Assembly: GCA_023409795.1 (NCBI GenBank)
Contig: JAEYQX010000224.1
Span: 1-12,761, forward strand
Direction: 5' to 3'
Source of the DNA: Pseudomonadota bacterium
GTDB taxonomy: Bacteria > Pseudomonadota > Alphaproteobacteria > Caulobacterales > Caulobacteraceae
DNA length: 12,761 nt
Shown: in pieces, positions 6,512 through 12,761 of the stretch
How the letters are laid out: each line of letters begins with the position of its first letter
How positions within the stretch are numbered: position 1 is the stretch's first letter
Translations under genes and position numbers: made by a program
The notes under the pieces: model-generated
The model's input: the letters and a program-made list of their open reading frames with translations, nothing else
Databases searched by the model: none
Told to the model about the DNA's origin: nothing

Positions 6512-8044
6512 TCAGTCGACCCAGTCCTTCTTCAGGGTCCGCGAGGCCGTCATCAGCAGGGCCGACGCCAGCAGATAGAAGCCCATGCCCGTATAGATGG
6601 CCCAGCGCAGGCTCTCCTCGCCGAAGGTCGGGCGCAGGACGTCCGCCATCCAGCCGAAGTAGTAGAAGCCGACCGCCAGCCCCAGCAGGTTGTTGATCAG
6701 CAGGAAGATGGCCGAGGCGGTCGAACGCATCGGGGCCGGGGCCAGGTGCTGGATCGCCGCAGTGATCGGCCCCAGCCAGACCAGGTTCAGGCCCGTCGGG
6801 ATCAGGAAGATCAGGAAGGCGACGACCAGGCCCATGGTGGCGCTGCCCCCGCCCGGCAGCAGGCTGATCAGCCAGGGCGAGTTCATGGCCAGCAGGAAGC
6901 TGGGCACCGAGATCAGGTAGGAGACGGCCGGGACCAGGGGATAGGCCCCCTTGGACTTCTGGCCCATGCGGTCGGCCACGACGCCGCCGCCCCAGATGCC
7001 CAGCAGGCCGCCGATCAGGGCGATGCCGGCATAATACCAGCTGACCTGCGACAGGCTGAGGCCAAAGCTGCGCATGAAGAAGAGCGGCAGCCAGCCGGCG
7101 ACGCCATAGCCGCAGACCGACGACGAGGCGGCCCCCAGGGCCAGCAGCCAGAAGCTCTTCTTCTTCATGATGACATTGCCGGTGGCCCGGGCGATCCACA
7201 GCGAGACGCCGATCACCGCCATCAGGCCCGCAGCGAAGAAGGGCACCACAGCCTCGGCCAGGCCCTGGGTCAGGCTTGCCAAGATGCCAAGTCCGCCGAA
7301 CAGGCCTGCCAGGGCAAAGCTGACCAGGGCGGCCTTGCGGCCGGCTCCGTGGGGAATGGAGGACTTGACGCCCCCGGGTGCCGCAGGCGCGGCCTCCACG
7401 GCCACAGGCCGGGGCGCATCAGTGGCCCCGCGCTTGGGATCCCGGACCGTCAGGCGCAGGATGGGGGCGACGATCACGCCCAGCAGGCCAACGACGATGA
7501 AGGCGGTCTGCCAGCCGTATTTCACCGCCAGCAGCCCCCCGATCAGGGTGCCGCCCGCCGTGCCCAGGGGAATGCCAAAGGCAAAGGCCGCCATGGCCCG
7601 GGCCCGCTGGCGCGGCGGGAAGTAGTCGGCGATCAGGCTGTAGGCGGGGGCCACGCCGCCGGCCTCGCCCACGCCCACCCCCATGCGGAACAGAAACAGC
7701 TGGCCGAACGAGCCGGCGATGCCGCACAGGGCGGTAAAGCCCGACCAGACGGTCAGGGCGCCGGTCATGATCCACACCCGGCTGGAGCGGTCGGCCAGCC
7801 AGGCCAGGGGAATGGCCAGGGTCGAGTAGACCGAGGCAAAGGCGATGCCGCCCAGCAGGCCGAACTGCTGGTCCGTCAGCTCGAAATGCGCCTTCAGCGG
7901 TGCCGCCAGGATGCCGATGATCTGTCGGTCCACGAAGTTCAGCATGTAGACGAAGATCAGGATGGCCAGGACGTAGTAGCGGTACCAGCCCGACTGGACC
8001 GGTGCGGCTGGCGTCTCGGCGATGGCTTGACCCGGTTCGGCCAT
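6512..8044 (-). CDS. Major facilitator superfamily transporter, spinster-like type
   Basis: This is a predicted inner-membrane secondary transporter of unknown substrate. The N-terminal half starts YYVLAILIFVYMLNFVDRQI and carries the motif-A-like loop AWLADRSSR, followed by GVGVGEAGGVAPAYSLIADYFPP. These resemble the spinster-like MFS branch common in Caulobacterales and sphingomonads. Roughly twelve core membrane segments are visible. Between the sixth and seventh lie an Ala/Pro linker and two further hydrophobic stretches (about residues 243-290 counted from the upstream ATG at 8059), so the chain is longer than a typical MFS protein and may have 14 segments. I chose the ATG at 8044 (510 residues) because GAGGGG lies a suitable distance upstream. 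The in-frame ATG at 8059 would add five residues and has no such site. Upstream, in the same direction, is the interrupted TonB-dependent receptor, separated by a terminator, so the two are probably transcribed separately though related in function. Confidence 0.85.
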   Translation of the reverse strand: MAEPGQAIAETPAAPVQSGWYRYYVLAILIFVYMLNFVDRQIIGILAAPLKAHFELTDQQFGLLGGIAFASVYSTLAIPLAWLADRSSRVWIMTGALTVWSGFTALCGIAGSFGQLFLFRMGVGVGEAGGVAPAYSLIADYFPPRQRARAMAAFAFGIPLGTAGGTLIGGLLAVKYGWQTAFIVVGLLGVIVAPILRLTVRDPKRGATDAPRPVAVEAAPAAPGGVKSSIPHGAGRKAALVSFALAGLFGGLGILASLTQGLAEAVVPFFAAGLMAVIGVSLWIARATGNVIMKKKSFWLLALGAASSSVCGYGVAGWLPLFFMRSFGLSLSQVSWYYAGIALIGGLLGIWGGGVVADRMGQKSKGAYPLVPAVSYLISVPSFLLAMNSPWLISLLPGGGSATMGLVVAFLIFLIPTGLNLVWLGPITAAIQHLAPAPMRSTASAIFLLINNLLGLAVGFYYFGWMADVLRPTFGEESLRWAIYTGMGFYLLASALLMTASRTLKKDWVD

Positions 8045-8105
8045 GGCTTGCCCCCTCATGACTAGGCTTTGGAATTACACGGTAGCGACGGCCGAAGCAT
8101 TCGCC

Positions 8106-8142
8106 AAAAGAAAAGGCGGCGATCCGATCCGGACCGCCGCCT
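8106..8142 (-). terminator. Rho-independent terminator after the TonB-dependent receptor
   Basis: On the minus strand AGGCGGCG (8142-8135) pairs with CGCCGCCT (8121-8114). After one mismatch TCCG/CGGA continues the stem, closing on a three-base loop. The stem runs directly into TTTTCTTTT (8114-8106). It begins 40 bases after the receptor stop and lies upstream of the transporter start. The remaining spacer to 8044 is short and shows no convincing -35/-10 pair for the transporter. Confidence 0.85.
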
Positions 8143-8181
8143 GCGATCAGAAGATCAAGGCGTTCAGGGAGAAGTCTTTGA

Positions 8182-10470
8182 TCAGTACTTGGCCGAGACC
8201 TTGATCATCCAGGTCCGCGGCGCGCCGTAATAGGCGGTGCGGATGTTGCCGATCGACGAGAACTCCTGGGCGTCGGTCTTGTAGACCTCGTCCGACAGGT
8301 TCTGGCCATACAGGCCGATCGAGTAGCGGTCGGTGCTGTCGTTCCAGACCACGCGGGCGTCATACAGCCAGTAGTCGTCCTGATACATCGACTCCAGCGG
8401 CACGTCGCTGTTGGCCAGGGTGTTGTCCACGGCCAGGGCCATGCGCGACCGGAACCTGGCCGAGGCCCCCAGGGTCACGCCCGAACCATCGGCCAGGGCC
8501 CACTCATACTGGCCACCCATGCGCAGGGTCCACTTGGGCGAGAAGGCCGGGTCCTGGAAGGCGCGCGAGCCGCCAAAGCTGGTGAAGCGGGCGTCGTTGA
8601 ACTCGCCATACTCGGCATCCAGGTAGCCCACCTGGGCATCCAGGGTCAGGCCGGGAGTCGGGACAAGCACGCCTTCCAGCTCGAAGCCCTTGATGTCCAG
8701 CTCACCGGCATTGATCACCGACAGGACGCCCACCGGCACGCCGGTGACGGGGTCGTTCTCCATGCCCGAGACGCGGGCCTGGAAGTTTTCATACTTCGTC
8801 ATGAAGGCGGCGGCGTTCAGGCGCAGGCGGCGGTCCATGAAGGTCGACTTGGCCCCGATCTCGAAGGTGTCAGCCGTTTCGGGATCATAGGCCGTGGCCT
8901 CGGTCGCCGAGTTGGCGCGGCCGTTGAAGCCACCCGACTTGAAGCCCTGGGCATAGCGGCCATACAGCATGACGTCGTCGTTCAGCTGATAGTCGGCCGA
9001 GACCATGATCGAGGTGTCGTCCCAGGTGCCCTTGGGCGGCGCGAACGGATAGCTGGACTCCAGGAAGGGCGAGGACGAGGTCACATAGGTGAAGCGGTCG
9101 TAGGCCTTTTCTTCCTCGGTGTAGCGGACACCGGCCGACAGGCGCAGGGCCTCGGTCACGCCATAGCTGACGTTACCGAAGATGGCCTTGGACGTGGTTT
9201 CCAGGTCGTCGTCGATGAAGCGGGTAAAGGTATAGTCGCCATTCCACAGCGGCGGGACGATCAGGTCCGCCGTCAGGTCGTCGTTATAACTTTCCTGGTG
9301 CGAGCCGACCTCCTCCTTCAGGTAGTAGATGCCGCCGACCGCGTTCAGGCGGTCACCGGTATAGGTCAGCTGGAACTCCTGGCTGGTCTGCTTCTGGTCG
9401 ACCGCGACCAGGGCATCGGCGATTTCCAGCTCGGTCGCGTCAAAGTCGATGTAGTCGTCAGTGTTCAGCTCACGATAGCTGGTGATCGACTTCAGGCTGA
9501 GGCGGTCCGACAGGTCCCAGGTCATCCGCAGGGCCGAGCCCCAGGTCTCCAGGCGGGTCTCGTTCGGCAGGCCCGGCGTGGTGCGGGTGCGGAAGTTGTA
9601 TTCCGGGGTCGGGCTGGGCACCGAATAGGCCGGAAGCCCGATCAGGTTGGTCAGGCTATTCTGGGCCTGGCCGACGGTCAGGCCGGCGTCGTCCTTGGCG
9701 TAGTCGAGGTTGAAGTCGACGCGGAAGTTGGCGGCCGGGTCCCAGGCCAGGCTGGCGCGCACGGCGTTGGAGTTCTTGTCGTTGTATTCCGCGCCGGTCG
9801 CCGGGTCGGTGACATAGCCGCCGCGCTGCGAGTGCAGGACCGACAGGCCCAGGGCCAGCTGGTCGGTGACCGGGCCCGAGACGGCACCCTGGACCTCAAA
9901 CAGGTCATAGTCGCCATAGGCCACCGAGCCACGGGCGCGGAAGTCCTGGCCCGGACGGCGCGAGACCAGCTTCATGGCCCCGCCTATGGTGTTCTTGCCA
10001 TACAGCGTGCCCTGCGGGCCACGCAGGACCTCGATGCGCTCCAGGTCCAGCAGGGCGAACTGAGTGCCGCGAATGCGCGAGTAATACCCGTCGTCGACTT
10101 AGACGCCGACGGCCGGGTCGAAGGTCTGCAGGCTGTCCGGCTGGCCGACGCCGCGGATGTAGATATTGGTCGAGTTGGACGAACCCCGGCCCTGGACCAG
10201 GTTCAGGTTCGGCACCGAGCCCTGCAGGTCGGTCACCTGCTGGGCCCCCACGCGCTCCAGGGTCTCGCCCGAGAAGGCCGTCAGGGCCAGGGGCGTCTTC
10301 TGGGCCGATTCCGAGGTCCGGCGGGCCGTGACGATGATGTCTTCAACCGCCGAGGCCTGCTCGCCGCCCTGGGTCTGGGTAGCCTGGGCCTGGGCCTGGG
10401 CCTGGGCCGCGCCCGCCATGACGCTGAATGCGGCACCCGCCAGCAAGACGGACTTCACCTGTCTGATCAT
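8182..10470 (-). pseudogene. TonB-dependent outer-membrane receptor interrupted by an in-frame TAA
   Basis: Family members import scarce ligands across the outer membrane using TonB energy. The frame from the ATG at 10470 (GAGGAAA ribosome binding site) gives a signal peptide (about 1-24, ending AGAAQA), a TonB box-like VEDIIVTAR (42-50), and the plug with VPNLNLVQGRG and IYIRGVGQPD. It then meets TAA at 10101-10099 (codon 124). The same frame continues without other defects: VDDGYYSRIRGTQFALLDLE, then IEVLRGPQGTLYGKNTIGGA, then a beta-barrel ending KVSAKY at 8182. Relatives usually read VGVYVDD here, so the stop most simply replaces a tyrosine codon (TAC or TAT to TAA) by one base change. 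Full length would be about 762 codons. Reinitiation at the ATG at 9975 would lack a signal peptide and most of the plug, so a functional product is unlikely unless the stop is read through or is a sequence error. The divergent tetR suggests local regulation. The ligand is unknown. Confidence 0.85.
10383..10406. repeat. Hexamer tandem repeat (CCTGGG x4) in the receptor signal peptide region
   Basis: Four perfect copies of a six-base unit lie in frame and encode an alternating Ala-Gln stretch just at and after the predicted signal-peptide cleavage site of the receptor. Copy-number change by slippage would add or remove Ala-Gln pairs without shifting the frame. This is a minor low-complexity feature. 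Confidence 0.8.
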
Positions 10471-10645
10471 CTGGATTTCCTCGTGTTTCCTGCCAACGAC
10501 GCTTTTTATTTATTCAGCGTTCAATGATTTTCTCGACCCTGCCCTGTCTTCGGGCTTCTGTCAAACGGCCAAGCCACCGTGCGAAAGATCAAGTTTGGCT
10601 GTGGCGCCGATTGCACACCGGGCCCAACCTCGCCAAGCTTGGGCC
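10471..10645. promoter_or_regulatory. Divergent control region between the receptor gene and tetR
   Basis: This 175-base spacer separates the divergent starts and must hold both promoters. The part nearest the receptor (about 10500-10540) is clearly AT-rich against its surroundings. It contains an imperfect palindrome with arms ACGCT (10499-10503) and AGCGT (10516-10520) around an AT-rich 12-base centre, a plausible operator shape for a TetR dimer. A perfect TTGACA occurs on the minus strand (10564-10559), but I see no good -10 box at the right distance. A second inverted repeat abuts the tetR start. Operator assignment is inference from position and symmetry. Confidence 0.45.
10621..10645. 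promoter_or_regulatory. Inverted repeat directly before the tetR start, possible operator or RNA hairpin
   Basis: GGCCCAA (10621-10627) and TTGGGCC (10639-10645) are a perfect inverted repeat with an 11-base spacer, ending on the base before the ATG. Inside the second half lies a separate ten-base palindrome, CCAAGCTTGG (10633-10642). No Shine-Dalgarno sequence is visible in this stretch, so the symmetry may be an autoregulatory site or a translation-limiting hairpin. Chance in GC-rich DNA cannot be excluded. Confidence 0.4.
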
Positions 10646-11392
10646 ATGACCGCTTCGGATGATGCCCCTGCCCCCAGCGCCACCGCTGCCGCCGCGACCC
10701 CGGCCCGGCGCGGCCGCCCCCGCAAGACCAAGAACACCGGCGCGGGCGAGACCCGCGACGCCATCCTGAACGCGGCCGAGGACCTGTTTTCCAAGCACGG
10801 CTTCTATGGCGTGACCATCCGCGAGGTGGCGCGCGAGGCGGGCGTGGATACGGCCCTGGTCCACTACTACTTCGGGGCCAAGAAGGACCTGTTCGATGCC
10901 GTCTTCCTGCGCCGGGCCGAGGTGTGGAACAACGAGCGGGTCGCCGCCATCAACCGCTATGCCGAGGCCGAGGGCGACCAGATGACGCTGGAGGGCCTGT
11001 TCGAGGCCTTTCTGCGCCCGCCGTTCCAGTGGTCGATGAAGGGGGGGCCGGGCTGGAAGCACTATGCCGCCCTGGTGGCCCAGACCAATGCCAACCCGGC
11101 CTTTGGCGGCGAGACCATGGCCCGCTATTTCGACCCGGCCATTACCCGTCTGCTGGACCTGGTCCAGGTCATCCTGCCCCTGGCGGACAAGAAGGACCTC
11201 TACTGGGCCTATCACAACCTGTCGGGAGCCCTGACCCTGACCCTGGGCGAGACCGGGCGCCTGGACCGGCTGTCGGGCGGGCTGTGCCGCTCGGGCGACC
11301 TGGACAGTGCCTGCCACTACATGGTGCGCTTTGCCGCCGCCGGCTTCCGCGCCGTATGCGACACAGGGGCGGCCCCGACCACCCCCGGCTGA
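10646..11392 (+). CDS. TetR/AcrR-family transcriptional regulator
   Basis: This is a predicted DNA-binding repressor of 248 residues. A low-complexity Ala/Pro-rich N-terminus (1-20) leads into the basic segment RRGRPRKTK (21-29), which may make extra DNA contacts. The TetR domain follows: TRDAILNAAEDLFSKHGF (36-53), then the helix-turn-helix VTIREVAREAGVDTALVHYYF (56-76) and GAKKDLFDAVF (77-87). The C-terminal ligand-binding half (about 90-235) includes GGPGWKHYAALVAQTNANP and resembles the C-terminal type seen in PsrA-like regulators. That resemblance is from memory and not tested. The frame stays open far upstream, but the ATG at 10646 gives the expected regulator N-terminus. The gene is divergent from the TonB-dependent receptor, the usual arrangement for a local regulator that controls the neighbour and itself. 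rpe begins 47 bases downstream and is probably functionally unrelated. Confidence 0.9.
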   Translation: MTASDDAPAPSATAAAATPARRGRPRKTKNTGAGETRDAILNAAEDLFSKHGFYGVTIREVAREAGVDTALVHYYFGAKKDLFDAVFLRRAEVWNNERVAAINRYAEAEGDQMTLEGLFEAFLRPPFQWSMKGGPGWKHYAALVAQTNANPAFGGETMARYFDPAITRLLDLVQVILPLADKKDLYWAYHNLSGALTLTLGETGRLDRLSGGLCRSGDLDSACHYMVRFAAAGFRAVCDTGAAPTTPG

Positions 11393-11439
11393 ACAGCCGC
11401 CCTTGCTCCTGACAGATCACGGACGTAAGTCCTGCATCC

Positions 11440-12116
<677 letters not shown>

Positions 12117-12120
<4 letters not shown>

Positions 12121-12761
12121 GCCCCCTTGGCCCCTTCGCCCCGCGTGATGAGGACGGCGGGCTGAACGAAGGCCACATTCCCGGCCTGCGCGGCGCCCCG
12201 GTGCGCACCCCGGTGCGGCCCGCCCCCGGCCAGCGTCCCGATCCGGCCCTGTGGGCCGCCGTCGCCGGTCGCCTGGCCACGCGCCAGATGTGGATCGAGC
12301 TTTATGGCCTGCCCGGCTATGGCCTGACGCTGAAAGGCCCGCGTTCAGAAGGCTTTGCCGTCAGCCCCCGCGATTTCCGCCCCCTGCGCGAGGAGGCCCC
12401 GCGCCCCCTGCTGGGCGGCCGCTTCAGCCTGGCCGGGCTGAGCCTGGACGCCGAGAACCCGCAGGACCTGTGGAACCAGCCCACCCCCAGCCGCGCCTTT
12501 GCCGTCGAGCTGCACAGCTTCATCTGGCTGCCGGACATGATGGCCATGGGCGAGCGCGGCCCGCGTGAGGCCCTGGCCCTGATCCTGGCCTGGGATGACA
12601 ACTTCCGCCGCTGGTCGCCCTTCTCCTGGGGCCCCGAGATCCTGGCGCGGCGCACCTACAACCTGGCCTGCGCCGGTCGCCGCCTGGCCCAGGTGGCCAC
12701 CGAGGACGAGCGGCTGCGCCTGACCGACATCCTGGCCCGCCAGGCGCGCCAGCTGCTGCGC
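12117..12761 (+). CDS. Heparinase II/III-family protein, N-terminal part (partial, runs off the right edge)
   Basis: An open frame of 215 codons starts with GTG at 12117, overlapping the rpe stop in a GTGA arrangement typical of translational coupling, and continues to the window end without a stop. The protein begins MSPLGPFAPRDEDGG. It then has a variable basic/proline-rich stretch, WIELYGLPGYGLTLKGPR, and a helical region with LHSFIWLPDM, LILAWDDNF, WSPFSWGPEILARRTYNL and repeated Arg/Leu helices. This matches the alpha-helical N-terminal domain I associate with heparinase II/III-like proteins encoded between rpe or rsmB and purH in alphaproteobacteria. Its substrate is not known; a role in cell-surface polysaccharide degradation is only a family inference. 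The catalytic part is outside the window. No internal ATG gives as good a start: the first in frame (about 12290) would remove roughly 57 residues. Confidence 0.75.

Noticed and set aside
6746..8065. A 439-codon plus-strand open frame opposite the MFS transporter
   Set aside because: Gln/Gly/Asp-rich translation with no family resemblance; the opposite strand encodes a convincing membrane transporter.
8182..9975. A separate, functional receptor gene starting at the ATG at 9975
   Set aside because: It would lack a signal peptide, TonB box and most of the plug, and the sequence before this ATG encodes conserved plug residues (LRGPQGTLYGKNT) in the same frame, so it is the rest of a broken gene.
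9298..10527. A 409-codon plus-strand open frame opposite the receptor gene
   Set aside because: Shadow of the receptor frame; composition is not protein-like and the receptor homology on the minus strand is clear on both sides of the stop.
10166..10645. N-terminal extension of the TetR regulator upstream of 10646
   Set aside because: The frame is open but overlaps the receptor gene on the other strand and translates to non-homologous sequence; the ATG at 10646 gives a normal regulator N-terminus.
11393..11439. Promoter TTGCTC-17-TAAGTC before rpe
   Set aside because: Spacing fits but both hexamers are poor matches; not strong enough to list as a feature.

Overview
The window comes from a GC-rich alphaproteobacterium, most likely the Caulobacterales and possibly Brevundimonas. 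This assignment rests on three things: the protein sequences, the suc gene order, and a TonB-dependent receptor next to a TetR regulator. It is inference from family resemblance and no database search was run.

Region 1 (1-6363, minus strand) is the TCA-cycle block, read in the order sucC, sucD, sucA, sucB. SucCD is succinyl-CoA synthetase. SucA and SucB are the E1 and E2 components of the 2-oxoglutarate dehydrogenase complex. SucB is cut by the left edge; its visible 290 residues hold two complete lipoyl domains and a peripheral-subunit-binding domain. A strong intrinsic terminator and a candidate promoter lie between sucD and sucA, so the block probably forms two transcription units (sucCD and sucAB) rather than one simple operon. 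The proteins act in sequence: 2-oxoglutarate to succinyl-CoA (SucAB with E3), then to succinate with NTP formation (SucCD).

Region 2 (about 6469-11392) looks accessory. It holds a major facilitator superfamily transporter and a TonB-dependent outer-membrane receptor on the minus strand, and a divergent TetR-type regulator on the plus strand. A simple reading is a regulated import module: receptor in the outer membrane, permease in the inner membrane, repressor sensing the substrate or a product. The substrate cannot be told from sequence. The receptor reading frame is broken by one in-frame TAA at codon 124, in the plug domain, while the rest of the gene is intact in the same frame. It is therefore a very young pseudogene, a readthrough case or a base-call error.

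Region 3 (11440-12761, plus strand) is housekeeping: rpe (ribulose-phosphate 3-epimerase), overlapped by four bases by a GTG-started gene resembling the N-terminal part of heparinase II/III-family proteins, which runs off the right edge.

I found no tRNA, rRNA, CRISPR array, insertion sequence or phage gene. I did not find a clearly undescribed system. The points most worth a second look are the interrupted receptor, the tandem lipoyl domains of SucB, and the structured sucD-sucA spacer.
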